From: Liolophura sinensis
Taxonomy: Eukaryota > Mollusca > Polyplacophora > Chitonida > Chitonidae
Assembly (NCBI RefSeq): GCF_032854445.1
Contig: NC_088303.1
Coordinates: 24,033,265 to 24,097,264 of the forward strand
Direction of reading: 5' to 3'
Length of the DNA: 64,000 nucleotides
Within the stretch, counting starts at the first letter, position 1. The number at the start of each line of letters is the position of its first letter. Both the position numbers and the translations under genes were made by a program. Positions 1 to 10,670 of the stretch are shown here, piece after piece. The notes under the pieces were generated by a model. It saw nothing but the letters and a program-made list of their open reading frames with translations, was not told the DNA's origin and made no database searches.

Positions 1-285
1 AACATCGCCTATAGACACATCTTCTGTAGAACAACTTAACATCGCCTATGGAGCAGCCTAACATCTCCTGTGAAACAACCTAATATCGCCTATGGAGCAG
101 CCTAACATCTAGTGTGAAACAACCTAATATCGCCTATGGAGCAGCCTAACATCTCCTTTGAAACAACCTAACATCGCCTGTGGAGCAGCGTAACATCTCC
201 TTTGAAACAACCTTACATCGTATAAGCAACAAACTAACGTGGCTTGTTAACCTTCGTCGCCTGTGGAAGACCTTGCGTCAACTGT
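1..285. repeat. Minisatellite, 22-bp units in a 44-bp dimer
   Basis: Two alternating 22-bp subunits are repeated about five times each: one reads like aacatcgcctatggagcagc(ct), the other like aacatctcctttgaaacaac(ct). Together they form a 44-bp higher-order unit. The array decays after about position 215 and probably begins before the window. No coding potential was seen. Confidence 0.85.
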
Positions 286-2192
286 GTTGCCTTCAATCTT
301 GCCGATGAAATTATTACATCTCCAGTGGATTATCTACCATGACTTGTAAGATTCTTTTCAACAGTCCAGTGTACAAATCTCTGTTTTATCCTCCTCAAAC
401 CACAAAGAGATGTTCCTACGGGCTCTGGTAAACGTTTTTTTTTTTGTTTTTTTTTTTGGCTCAGCTGGGTTGTTTGGATATGATTAAATTTTCTGCGTTA
501 TCACAGCCGCGTCTTCTCCTACATTTTAGGTCACGTGACACCCCTTCCACGCTCCACAGCTTCCACCTGTCTCACAAAGGCAACATCTGGAATTTTTTCT
601 CTATATTTGTACACTTCTGTGGATATTGGCTTATTCTTAGTTTATGTAAACCCTGTTACATGGCGTCATGTGTTTGTACGTTCTGTTAGTGAGTGGGATG
701 TGCGTAAAATGGTGATCTGCCAATGTAGCATTGCTGCAGTAGATATTTAAGTCCTAAATTCCGAATTGTACCTATATGTAGCTAATAATATATAACGTAA
801 AAAATTCTCTGTCCTCATCATACTGTCGGTTCTTAAATTAGATGTCATTCTACAATGCAATGATATTCTCTAGCAAATATTTTCATACAAATAAAGCATA
901 TAACGGTTCTGTACATTTATATCCTCACGTTTTTGTTATCCCTTCGTTTAAATCGATTTTGAGACGCACATGTTATTTGTGACTTCTGATCGATTTCTCT
1001 GGTGTAGCCTCGTTTACCGTTAGCAGAGCTTCAATCACTTGTAAAGTGATTTTATTGTTGTGAGACGTTTCATTTATTGGAGGCTGCTAAACGTATAACA
1101 GAAATCGCTCTGCTGGACATTTTACATTTCACGATCTGAATGTGTTCGTTATATCATTATCGGGAGGTGACATTCGTTTTTCTTGTCTAATAAACATTTG
1201 GTATATATCGGTATGGAATAATGCTTGTAGATCATGTCAATAGTACATTTCACGTAGTTAAGTAATTTAATTACCGGTATATTTATATTCTTTGTCAGTG
1301 GCAATGTTCGTAAGCATAAAAGTGTATAACATTTCCTGGAGTCATCTTGGTTTCTTTATAGTATCTACATCAACTTTTCTCAAGTAACGTATTGATTTTC
1401 AAGAGCGCAGTATTTTCTGATCGAAAAGGTCAGCCTCGATCCTCAACACCCTCCTGTCGTTTACTGTTGGGCTCAACAGCTGCTCTTGAAGTTCACGTAC
1501 GCTCTATGACAAACATCGCCCTACATCGTGACATGTAATTTGACTGAAGAGACGTGCGTCAAAGTTAGATCAAAATGGCGGAGACGTTTGATTTACAACA
1601 CAGCGTGTGAATGTGCGCCGGAATAAGGCATAATGTTTTTGATTTCAATGACTTCCCGTGTCTTCGTTGATGATTCCAGATAATGTTTAGGTAGGAGAGT
1701 GCATTTGTCAAAGTCGTTGGATTCCGCGTAAATTTCATACCACGATTCATATCATGGGTGAATTGCATGTCCGCAGACGCCAAGGTGAATGTTGTGAAAG
1801 TTTTCATTGTTGCTCTACTTTATAATGTTAAGTTCACAGTCTTTTACGCTTTCAAGGCGTATAAGACAAGCTAAATTCCCAAAGCAGATGTCTTTAAGCA
1901 GTTACTTGAACAGACAGAATAAACTCTAGCTGAGGTAAATTGACAAGATGCCATGTTTCACCGATTACTTGTGACCATCAGGCCACTATTATCTTGTCGT
2001 CACTGTTCTGGTTTTACTCTCTATGTTGTAAGTCTTTATATTCACGCTTAAATACTTGTTCCCAGTCCCTATCATTTTGTATTATCACGAATCTATGGTA
2101 GATCTTTTTATTAAACTAAAATTTAAGAAATGATGTATAAAATTTTGAAAGTACAAAGCCACGGCTTTATAAATGAAGTCCCAAAATTGGCC
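286..2192. other. Intergenic, no gene seen
   Basis: AT-rich sequence with only short open frames, none with recognisable protein features. A T-rich run lies near 433-458. Nothing else can be supported up to the 5' LTR. Confidence 0.6.
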
Positions 2193-2417
2193 TGTGAATC
2201 CTGTCCAGTTTCATTGTCGGACACTTTGTTTATACTACGTCATACTACTTCCTGTGAAGCGAGACTGTTATATACCTCCGGAAGCAGGAGAGTCAGACGA
2301 TAGCTCAAGCGAGCACGTGTTGACATCGTGGTGAATTTTGTCTTGTATAGTCCGGAATAAAAGTAGTATTGCATAGTTAAAGAACAGTGTTTATTGAAGT
2401 AATTTAGCGGAGTATCA
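2193..2417 (+). repeat. 5' LTR of copia element
   Basis: 225 bp, TG...CA ends, same sequence as 6745-6969. It holds a TATA-like TATATA at 2269-2274, the likely transcription start region, and an AATAAA poly(A) signal at 2356-2361. This spacing defines a plausible short U3-R-U5. Confidence 0.93.
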
Positions 2418-2418
2418 C

Positions 2419-2427
2419 TGGTAGCAG
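2419..2427 (+). other. Primer-binding site, initiator tRNA-Met type
   Basis: TGGTAGCAG lies one base after the 5' LTR. It is complementary to the 3' end, including CCA, of animal initiator tRNA-Met, the usual copia primer. The match stops after nine bases, which is short but normal for this group. Confidence 0.75.
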
Positions 2428-2438
2428 TACAGCGTGAA

Positions 2439-5201
2439 ATGGCAACTAATTACAAACAGCCTCCACGGTTTGACGACCAGACAGCCTTCGAGACGTGGAC
2501 AAACGAAGTAGAAATATGGCGTCGGGTAACAGATTTACCAGCCGAAAAACAAGCCCTGGCACTTTCACTATCTTTATCAGGAAGGGCCCGAGAAACAGCT
2601 ATGGAACTGCCTGTTGACGAATTAGCCTCAAGAGGTGGTATGGACATTTTGTTGACAAAATTAAAAACTGTATTTCAGAAAGAGATTAAAGACGCATCAT
2701 ACGAAGCCTACTCCAAATTTGACACTTACCGAAAATCTACCGATCAGTCAATGACAGAATACATAATTGGATTTGAACAATGTTACAATAAAGCCAGAAA
2801 GTTTGAAATGACTTTGCCAGATGCGGTTCTCGCCTTCAAGCTGTTAGACAGTGCAAACCTGTCTCACCAAGAACGACAACTTGCGCTTACAGCTGCTACA
2901 GACTTAACATTTGATGCAATGAAAGGGTCCTTAAAACGAATTTTTGGTAATGGCTCAAATTCAGACACCCGTTTTGAAGGAATTCAAGTTAAAACTGAGA
3001 GTGCTTTTTACACACAGAGAACCCCCATGCAAAATAAACAAGCATTTAACTCCACTCAAGACATAAGGACCCAAGAACCATTAAAAGGAACTAACCCCTT
3101 GAACAGATTTGGAAAGCGTTCTCGGTGTGCAATCTGTCAAAGTACTTACCACTGGGCCAAAGACTGCCCTCATAGAATACAGGGAAATGTTAATATAACG
3201 GAGATTCAACCAGAAGACACAGAAAGTTGTAACATTACACTTTTTGCTAAAGAGACCGGACAGGAATGTGAGTTTGAAGTTTTTATGGCTGAAGCAAGCT
3301 CAGCTGCTGTAATTGATACCGCATGTACAAGAACAGTGTGTGGTGCTACATGGCTTGAGGATTATATATCAAAACTTGAAAATCAGCAGAAAATTATAGA
3401 AACTGAAAACAGTGTGAAAAAGTTTAAGTTTGGGGATGGAAATGTAGTGCAGTCAACAAAATGTGTAACTATTCCAGCAAAGATTGGACGGACATGCTGT
3501 AGTATAAAAACTGAAGTTGTAGATGCTAATATTCCTCTTCTTTTGAGCAAGGCTTCTCTGAAAAAAGCTGGAGCAATTCTGGACTTAGAAAATGACAAAG
3601 CTATAATGTTTGATGAACCTGTCACACTTAACTTCACTTCAAGTGGGCATCATTGTATTGATATTCTAGACCAAAAATGTGTGGAAGATGATAAGTTGAA
3701 CAGTCTGGAAGTGTTGTCTGTTTTGGATATCTCAAAAATGTGTAAACAAGAACAACAAAAAACATTAGCCAAAATACACAAGCAATTTGGCCACGCATCA
3801 ACTGATCGGATGTCCTGTTTATTAAAAGGTGCTGGACAGAATGTTAATGTTTTTTCGGGAAACTTACAGGAATTGGTAGAAAACTGTGACATTTGTAAAA
3901 AACACAAAAAACCCAGGCCCAAACCAGCTGTTAGCCTGCCTCTGGCCACCTCATTTAATGAAACAGTAGCCATGGATCTTCATGAATTACAACCAGGTGT
4001 TTGGTACTTGCACATCATTGATCTCTTTACAAGATTTAGTGCAGGATGTATTGTTAAAACAAAACAAGCTTCAGAAATCACAGCAAGATTTATTCAACAC
4101 TGGATAGGCATACATGGGGCTCCTCAAAAAGTTTTCACAGATAATGGTGGGGAATTCAACAATTCTGAATTCAGAGACATGGCGGAAAATTTCAACATTC
4201 AGGTTCTCACTACAGCAGCATACTCTCCATGGAGTAATGGCGTAGTTGAACGACATAACCAAACGCTTACGAGCACATTATTGAAAATTAGAGCAGATAA
4301 CAACATTGACTGGGAAACAGGACTTAGCTGGGCCTTGATGGCGAAAAACTCCATGCATAATGAACAAGGTTTTAGTCCACATCAGCTAGTTTTCGGTAAA
4401 AGCCCCAATCTGCCGTCTGTTGTAAGTGACATGCCTCCAGCATTGGAGGGTACTTCAATGAGCTCTGTTGTGGGAAAACATATCACTGCGCTGCACGCTG
4501 CACGTAAAGCGTATGCTGAATCGGAATGTTCTGAAAAAATTCGTCGAGCACTGCGGAAAAAGGCGCCCTCATCCACAGAGAAATTTTGCACTGGGGATAT
4601 GGTTTACTACAAGCGCATAGACAGCCCTGAATGGAAAGGACCAGGGGTTGTGATTGGTCAGGACGGTGCTGTGACATTTGTGCGACATGGAGGTACATGT
4701 ATCCATGTTCATCACTCAAGACTACAAAAAATTACACGTCAAGCAGAGATTGAAGAGGATCTTGAATTAAAGGGGTTTCAGTCTGAACAAGGTTCTGTCA
4801 GTGTGGACAAAAATTCGAAAAATATTTTGGAAGATAACTATGAAACCTCTGATGATGATTATGGTCCAGAAGCAGGCAGTGACAAATATGCTTTGCATCA
4901 ACAACAGACTCTGCTCAGCAATATTAAGATTGGCCAGGAGGTAAAATTCATGCAGAATGGAATTTCTCATACAGCACAAATCCTTAGTAGGGCAGGGAAG
5001 GTCACTGGTAAATATGTGCACTGGTACAACGTTCAATTCTCTGAGCCAGGCGACAAAGCCGGTAAACAAGGATCTGTGAATTTGAGCAAAGTGGATATTC
5101 TTGAAGTTCGAAATGTTGAAAGTTTAAGTGGTTCTTCTCATGATAATGTGTTTAACATTGAGGATGTTTCTTTTGATAAAGCTAAGCTGGAAAAGAAATG
5201 A
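2439..5201 (+). CDS. Copia Gag-protease-integrase polyprotein, first part of the broken frame
   Basis: 920 codons from an ATG 21 bases after the 5' LTR. Residues 1-170 are a helical Gag region (the retrotransposon Gag/UBN2 type is likely). A CCHC zinc knuckle uses C230, C233, H238 and C243. The aspartic protease site is D293-T-A, with alanine where D-S/T-G is usual. The integrase has an H447/H452/C483/C486 zinc-binding domain and a D513, D568, E604 core; the last two are separated by exactly 35 residues, the canonical D,D(35)E. The frame ends at TGA 5199-5201 just before the reverse transcriptase, whose homology continues in the +1 frame. The stop is therefore an indel artefact or mutation, not a natural terminus. 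Confidence 0.92.
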   Translation: MATNYKQPPRFDDQTAFETWTNEVEIWRRVTDLPAEKQALALSLSLSGRARETAMELPVDELASRGGMDILLTKLKTVFQKEIKDASYEAYSKFDTYRKSTDQSMTEYIIGFEQCYNKARKFEMTLPDAVLAFKLLDSANLSHQERQLALTAATDLTFDAMKGSLKRIFGNGSNSDTRFEGIQVKTESAFYTQRTPMQNKQAFNSTQDIRTQEPLKGTNPLNRFGKRSRCAICQSTYHWAKDCPHRIQGNVNITEIQPEDTESCNITLFAKETGQECEFEVFMAEASSAAVIDTACTRTVCGATWLEDYISKLENQQKIIETENSVKKFKFGDGNVVQSTKCVTIPAKIGRTCCSIKTEVVDANIPLLLSKASLKKAGAILDLENDKAIMFDEPVTLNFTSSGHHCIDILDQKCVEDDKLNSLEVLSVLDISKMCKQEQQKTLAKIHKQFGHASTDRMSCLLKGAGQNVNVFSGNLQELVENCDICKKHKKPRPKPAVSLPLATSFNETVAMDLHELQPGVWYLHIIDLFTRFSAGCIVKTKQASEITARFIQHWIGIHGAPQKVFTDNGGEFNNSEFRDMAENFNIQVLTTAAYSPWSNGVVERHNQTLTSTLLKIRADNNIDWETGLSWALMAKNSMHNEQGFSPHQLVFGKSPNLPSVVSDMPPALEGTSMSSVVGKHITALHAARKAYAESECSEKIRRALRKKAPSSTEKFCTGDMVYYKRIDSPEWKGPGVVIGQDGAVTFVRHGGTCIHVHHSRLQKITRQAEIEEDLELKGFQSEQGSVSVDKNSKNILEDNYETSDDDYGPEAGSDKYALHQQQTLLSNIKIGQEVKFMQNGISHTAQILSRAGKVTGKYVHWYNVQFSEPGDKAGKQGSVNLSKVDILEVRNVESLSGSSHDNVFNIEDVSFDKAKLEKK

Positions 5202-5520
5202 AGTGTATGTGGAAGTGAAAGATGAGGGACAGCGTTGTGTGTCGACGAAGTGGATATGTACTCTGAAAGAAAAAGCGGAAGGGATACAGCCGAAAGTAGG
5301 CCTTGTGGCAAGAGGTTTTGAGGAACTTGACAAAGACCTGCCAAAAGATTCACCAACGTGTTCTTCAGAGTCGCTGCACTTGATAATAGCAATGTTTGCT
5401 CAAAATAAGTGGCAGCCATTTTCCATGGATATCAAGACAGCATTCTTACAAGGGTCTCCTCTTTCTAGAGAACTGTATGTACGACCGCCATTGGAAGCAA
5501 ATGCCAGTGGAACTGTTTGA
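5200..5520 (+). pseudogene. Copia reverse transcriptase, N-terminal piece in a shifted frame
   Basis: The open frame spans 5128-5520, but reverse-transcriptase-like sequence starts only around 5185-5200. It contains the copia-typical VARGFEE, MDIKTAFLQG and ELYVRPP motifs, the second holding the first catalytic aspartate. There is no start codon of its own for the domain. It stops at TGA 5518-5520, where one base appears to be missing relative to the usual VWKLKK-type copia motif; the motif continues in the next frame. Confidence 0.88.
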
Positions 5521-6629
5521 AGCTAAAAAAATGTGTGTATGGCCTGGCTGATGCCTCTTTGTACTGGTATACACGTGTGAAGCAGGTTATGAAGGAGTGC
5601 GGTGGTCAGATGTCCACTGTCGACCCAGCTGTGTTTTTTTGGCCAGACAATATTGGTGGTGTGAAAGGTGTATTAGCCTGCCATGTGGATGACTTTATTC
5701 TAGGAGGCAACTCGGATTTCATGCAAACGGTAGTGCCTGCCATACGGTCAGAATTGTGTGTGGGCAGGGAACAAAGCTTTTCATTTCGATACCTGGGGAT
5801 GGAGCTCTTACAGTTCCGTCCTGGGGAAATCTACCTGCACCAGGAAGAGTATGCCAAAACCATACATCCAATGATTCTTACTTGGGCCAGAAGACAACAA
5901 ATTGATTCACCTTTGTCAGAAGAAGAAACCAACATCTACCGTTCCAAAGTGGGCCAAATACTCTGGTTAGCTCGCCAAAGCAGGCCAGATTTGATGTTTG
6001 ACTCGTCAACATTGGCTGCAGGGGTAAAAAATGCAACAGTGCAAAATGTTGTTGAACTTAACAAAGTCATCAGGAAAATGCAAGCTGAACGTGTTGTTCT
6101 AAAATTTCAGCATTTAGGCAATACAGAGTTACAACAGCTTGTGGTATTCAGCGATTCCTCCTTAGGAAACCTTTCAGATGGAGCAACTCAAGGTGGTCGC
6201 CTCATTGTGCTAATGGGGGCTGAACGAAAATTTTCACCAATTCATTGGCAGTCAAAACGGATAAGGCGTGTTGTAAGGAGCACCTTGGCTGCTGAAACGC
6301 TTGCTCTGACAGAAGGCATCGACAATTGTTTATTTTTGGCTAATCTCTATGCCGAGATTACTGGAGGAAAAATTGGAGCTCAGTCGATACCCATTGTTTG
6401 TGTAACAGATTGTCATTCGTTGCTCGATGCAATTCGTTCAACGAAACATGTTGCAGAGAAACGGTTGCGCTTGGAAGTGAGTTATGTTCGGGAACTGGTG
6501 GCTGAAAAGCGTATCTCCAAGATTTTGTGGTCTACTACAAAGCAGCAGCTTGCAAATTGCCTTACTAAGAGAGGTGCTTCTGGAAATGTTTTGTTACAGG
6601 CAATCAGCAGCGGAGTCTGGAATTTATAA
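5521..6629 (+). pseudogene. Copia reverse transcriptase palm and RNase H, C-terminal piece
   Basis: This open frame begins without an ATG at about 5517 and runs to TAA-type termination at 6629. It starts with the copia KKCVYGLADAS motif. The catalytic box is HVDD at about 5684-5695, where copia elements usually have YVDD. RNase H follows, with FSDSS, ETLALTEG and VTDCHSL segments carrying the acidic residues. It ends about 115 bp before the 3' LTR, as expected for the pol terminus. Apart from the two upstream frame changes the domain looks intact. Confidence 0.9.
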
Positions 6630-6730
6630 GCTGTTCAAAGAACAATATCTGTTATCTTATTACTAATTTTGTTTGGCTAAATTAGAAAAAAAAAAAACAG
6701 TTTGTTCAAAATTATCTTTATTTTATAACT

Positions 6731-6744
6731 GAAAGAGGGGAAAT
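6731..6744 (+). other. Polypurine tract
   Basis: gaaagaggggaaat lies directly before the 3' LTR and is the expected primer for plus-strand DNA synthesis. Confidence 0.75.
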
Positions 6745-6969
6745 TGTGAATCCTGTCCAGTTTCATTGTCGGACACTTTGTTTATACTACGTCATACTAC
6801 TTCCTGTGAAGCGAGACTGTTATATACCTCCGGAAGCAGGAGAGTCAGACGATAGCTCAAGCGAGCACGTGTTGACATCGTGGTGAATTTTGTCTTGTAT
6901 AGTCCGGAATAAAAGTAGTATTGCATAGTTAAAGAACAGTGTTTATTGAAGTAATTTAGCGGAGTATCA
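6745..6969 (+). repeat. 3' LTR of copia element
   Basis: 225 bp, identical by eye to 2193-2417. It is followed by GGCCT, matching the 5' flank. Confidence 0.93.
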
Positions 6970-7675
6970 GGCCTTTGGGGAAACTATTTGAACAAAAAGT
7001 CCATAGGCATCCAGCGATACACCAGTAAATCCGTGACAGTATAACATCCGAAATGTTTCTGAAACAGTGAAAGTAACAAAGAACCGAAATATTTACAAGA
7101 GATTACAAGGTGACTTATCACACACATACACGCCACTGAGGTTATAGCTGAATGTCAGACACGCAACTAAGGACTGAAGAATTGTTTTTAACAAAAGCTG
7201 AATTACATATACACACATCCACAGCCCTTTTTTCACATGATGGAGTTACAGTTGCAATACAAAGTAATGTATATCAAAAGTAATATTAACGTTAGCATGA
7301 AGAAAACAGCAAATTGCAAGTACATAACATGAAGACTAAATGGGATGTGAGAGTGGGTGAACAAGGTGTAGCTAGCTAAAACGGGTTGATCCCTGGGTAA
7401 GGCAAATGCAGTATGGACAAGGGCTCAGATTAGTGGGAAAAAGTCCCTGAGGGTGCTCGAAGACAGCCCAATCACAATGAAAAATTTAGTTCATACGGTG
7501 TTTATTCTTACAGGGAAAATCATTAGACACGACTGGTGAGAAAAAAGTGGACTTATTAATAAGTAAGACCTGTGGAACCTTGGGGTAGCCAGCGTTAGTT
7601 TCCCTATGTCTTCAATGTTCATAAAAGAAATCGCAACATGAAAGACCACAGCATACAGCGAACGAACATCGAACA

Positions 7676-7722
7676 AACAGGGAATGACGACAGTGTGAAT
7701 TGTCAAATGGTCACATGTAACC
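7676..7722 (+). repeat. Short dispersed motif, copy 1
   Basis: Contains gacgacagtgtgaattgtca followed by aatggtcacatgtaacc. Related sequence recurs at 8516-8565, 12981-13028 and 52055-52104, always on the plus strand. Identity unknown; possibly part of a degenerate SINE or MITE. Confidence 0.5.
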
Positions 7723-8515
7723 GGTCTCTTATCAGTTTAGCTCTGTTATGGTTTTATTCTAACTTTTGATATAAATTTTAAAATAGTCTCAACTCATATA
7801 CCACTTCTCCTAACGTTCTTTCACGTGCTCATCATTAAGTTAATGGTAAATGTGTTAATGCAATACATTTTCTCACCTGAAGCCGTACAACGAACACGAA
7901 ATAAATACTACGATAAGAATTGTTTAGTGACATCAAGGAAAATGCATCTAGATAGATCAATATCAAGTACTACATGCACAGCCTAATCAGATGAATCATG
8001 AGAAATAATTTCTGTGAAAGCTTTATCCTTTCGGTAGAGCGACGACAGTAAATGACAAGGCGCTCGGACTGAGCTAAATGAGAAACTTCCTAAGCTGTCA
8101 GAGATGTTGAAGAGGCTTTGGATCTTTGTTAAGAGCCTTCACTTTGGTCGACGCTTGTCTGACAGTTTCTCGGGTAATGAAATCCTCACCATTTATGGGT
8201 TATCAATGCCATTTAGCCAAAGTGTGGGTAGGGTGTTTTACTAATGATATAGCCTATAAACTTTAATATACATATCGATCGTCGATGATGGTAATTATGT
8301 CTGCTGTCAGTCAAACATACTTGAATGTATAATAGATGTAGGCTAATTCCCCAAGAGATGTGTTAGATTATAGCTATACAATTCAATACAGAGCACCCCT
8401 CTACGTCCAGGTTCACGGAATAACTGACGTCATCAAAGGTGTCCGCCATTATAATGATATTTACTTAGAAATGTAGCGATACATTTATACGAAACGTTAT
8501 AGAACTGATACTGAG

Positions 8516-8565
8516 ACCAGAGCGGCAATGACAATAGGATGGTTGGGAAATGGTCACACGTAACC
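8516..8565 (+). repeat. Short dispersed motif, copy 2
   Basis: accagagcggcaatgacaat, then ggttgggaaatggtcacacg and taacc. It is closest to the copy at 52055-52104. Confidence 0.55.
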
Positions 8566-10252
8566 GAAGAATTCAGACCTCTTAAATAGTAGCGTCTTAG
8601 ATACTCCTTCACTATGGCTTAAGTAGAAATAGGTCAAAAAACATAGTGATGTTAATGGCAATATACAAGACGTTATTGGTCTAGAGCACTCAAACAATAA
8701 CAGGAAATAATAATTACGTGTTATTGAAAAGAAAAAGCAACATAAAACAAAATCATTGCCTTCAGGCACACCACTAATTTTTTTTTTACTTTCTTTGTCA
8801 ACACAATTAAAAGCATTTAGATATGTGGGTTCTTAGGGAGGCGCCAGTGACGTCACAAACTTTTTTATTTTGCTCAAAAACATGTATTTATGATCAGAAT
8901 ATACATGTAACTCTATCCATATTAGTACATAATCTATCCACAAGAATTTAGTCAATACAGAAAACTTGATTTGATTAGCTAGTATAGCCTTTTGAAGAAA
9001 AAAACTCCGGTATAGCCTCTTTAAAATATTTTTTAAATATTTAATTACAGCATATCCAGTAATGCTGCATATCAAATAATTGAAATACTGTGCTAATCTT
9101 GATATGCAATTCCCCACATCAAGGACAAATATATGTTTAAACCATACCGACTTTACTGCTAATCGCGCACAAACGAGATAGCTTTTAGTCCCAGAGATCT
9201 ATAAAGTCCTAGTCTTTTCACGCCGGAAACCTTACGGAGTGTAACGATTATGGGACATGAGACAACTATTAATTGACCACAAAGATAAACGAAACTGTAA
9301 TACTTTAAACTTACAGGTTATAGGAATGAGAAATTCTCAAGCCTTTTTGCTTCCTTTTTATGAGGAATCGGATCAATACTATCAACCTAAGACAATCATA
9401 GCTATAAAACTGTGAGCACTGGATTCGAACCTGCAATTCGAGGTACAACTGAGTCTGAGCAAAGCAGTATTTATACATCGAGTTGGGAGTGTTTTTTTTC
9501 TGTCTTCATTCCTTACACTTTCAATTTCTTCTTAAACAATGCATCACACTGAAACTTTTTTCCGTCCTTTGACACATTGTGTTTCGTGATTTTATCAACA
9601 CAAATCAGGAGTCTTGCTTCTACATCTTTGTTTAAATCAAAACTATAATTTGAACTCCTGCAACAAATGCCTAGTACGTAGTGTTTGCACAGTAGCATAT
9701 ATGGGCCATGCACATTTCGTTTGTTCTTTTTTTTTCCTGTTGGCATCTGGTTTCCCTATCAACCGTCGTCGATATTAATTTAAGCTGGGGTAGAGCAAGC
9801 TCTGTGGAACTTTATTCCGGCCAATATAGTCTTATATTGATAACTTCTGTAAATAGTTTAATAGTGAATGAATAAATTCGGTATTTCAATGTAAAACTAA
9901 CTCACCGCTCTCCTCCCCCTTTTAAATCCTTCCCCTCTGCCAACACTTCTTGGAACCTGTTTTGTAATCAGTATAAGGATAACTACCTGAGCGGGTCACA
10001 CCAGAGTTTCAAGTCAGACCTCTTTAGCCGAAATCCAGCACTCCACCAACTGAGCTAATGGGGAATCCCTACATGCTCCATGTACTGCTCGTATACCCGT
10101 ACCTGAAAGTTGCTGCCTTTAATTTATAATTGCTTTATAATTTTGTGTTTTCAAAGATACTCTACTTTCAAGTGTTAGACCAGTCTGGTCTGGTGATTAT
10201 AACACCATATACTCTTGCACTATGGCTGACACAATAAACAGACAAGATTAAT

Positions 10253-10442
10253 TTTTGATTGGTTTTTAACGCTGTACTCACTTATTTTTCACTTATATGA
10301 CTTATATGGAGGAAATGGGAAATAAACAAGGTGTCAGAAAAAAACTAAATCAAAACCGCGAGAGCTGAAATCGAACCCGCGACCGAACTATTTACGGGTC
10401 GGGTGCACGCTTTAAATCATCTTAGCCATTGATGCCCTCTAG
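10253..10442 (-). mobile_element. Degenerate tRNA-derived SINE
   Basis: Reading the minus strand, a tRNA-like head contains an A-box-like tggctaagatgatttaaagc and a B-box gggttcgattt. The body ends in the tail-side signature seen in the other copies: the plus strand begins gattggtttttaacgctgta and continues with a tcacttatatgac-type block. Divergence from the other copies suggests an old insertion. Confidence 0.6.
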
Positions 10443-10496
10443 GCCTACACATCACAACAATTATCTAGACACGTCCTCATGCATTGTAATTGTCAT

Positions 10497-10670
10497 GTGG
10501 CTTCCTATCCGGTCGTCCGTGGGAATGTCTTCCAGCAGCCTGCCGGTGGCCGGTGGTTTACTCCGGACTCTATCGGGTTTCTTCCCAACACAGCGCTGGC
10601 CGCCATTGAATAACTGAAGTATTCTTGAGTAAGGCGTAAACACCAGTCAAATAAATAAATAAATAAAATG
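10497..10670 (+). mobile_element. SINE (major family), 5'-truncated, with (AAAT)n tail
   Basis: It matches the 3' two thirds of the full copy at 33923-34191: ggcttcct, a cagcctgccgg block, ctggccgcca, then attcttgagtaaggcgtaaa, caccagtcaa and an (aaat)n tail. The tRNA-related head is absent. Confidence 0.8.

Larger units (their letters stand above)
2193..6969 (+). mobile_element. Ty1/copia-type LTR retrotransposon, complete, with broken pol
   Basis: The element is 4777 bp, flanked by two 225-bp LTRs that begin TGTGAA and end TATCA. A primer-binding site follows the 5' LTR and a purine tract precedes the 3' LTR. The domain order is Gag, protease, integrase, reverse transcriptase, RNase H. Integrase before reverse transcriptase is diagnostic of the copia (Pseudoviridae-like) group. 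The flanks share GGCC (2189-2192 and 6970-6973), or GGCCT if the ambiguous T is counted, which fits a 4-5 bp target-site duplication. The LTRs read as identical, so the insertion looks recent, yet pol is interrupted by two frame changes, near 5170-5199 and at 5515-5520. The DTA protease triplet and the HVDD reverse-transcriptase box may place it in a metazoan copia clade such as GalEa; that is inference. Confidence 0.95.
6970..10252. other. Intergenic, no gene seen
   Basis: AT-rich non-coding sequence. It contains two copies of a short dispersed motif (7676-7722 and 8516-8565) and a GGTTCGAATCC-like B-box remnant, on the minus strand, near 9420-9432. No protein-coding exon could be supported. 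Confidence 0.55.

Noticed and set aside
1574-1609. ATGGCGGAGACG start as a first exon, and a similar ATGGCGGACACC on the minus strand near 8450
   Set aside because: Both give short peptides (11 and about 28 residues) that stop without a good donor. Resemblance between them is probably the common ATGGCG start context.
5124-5201. Programmed ribosomal frameshift in the copia element
   Set aside because: The break is between integrase and reverse transcriptase rather than gag and pol, there is no recognisable slippery heptamer with downstream structure, and a second unrelated break follows. Indels are simpler.
9414-10070. tRNA genes on the minus strand near 9420 and 9990-10060
   Set aside because: B-box-like or A-box-like words are present (ggttcgaatcc; tagctcagttggtggag) but no full cloverleaf could be paired. 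They look like decayed SINE heads.
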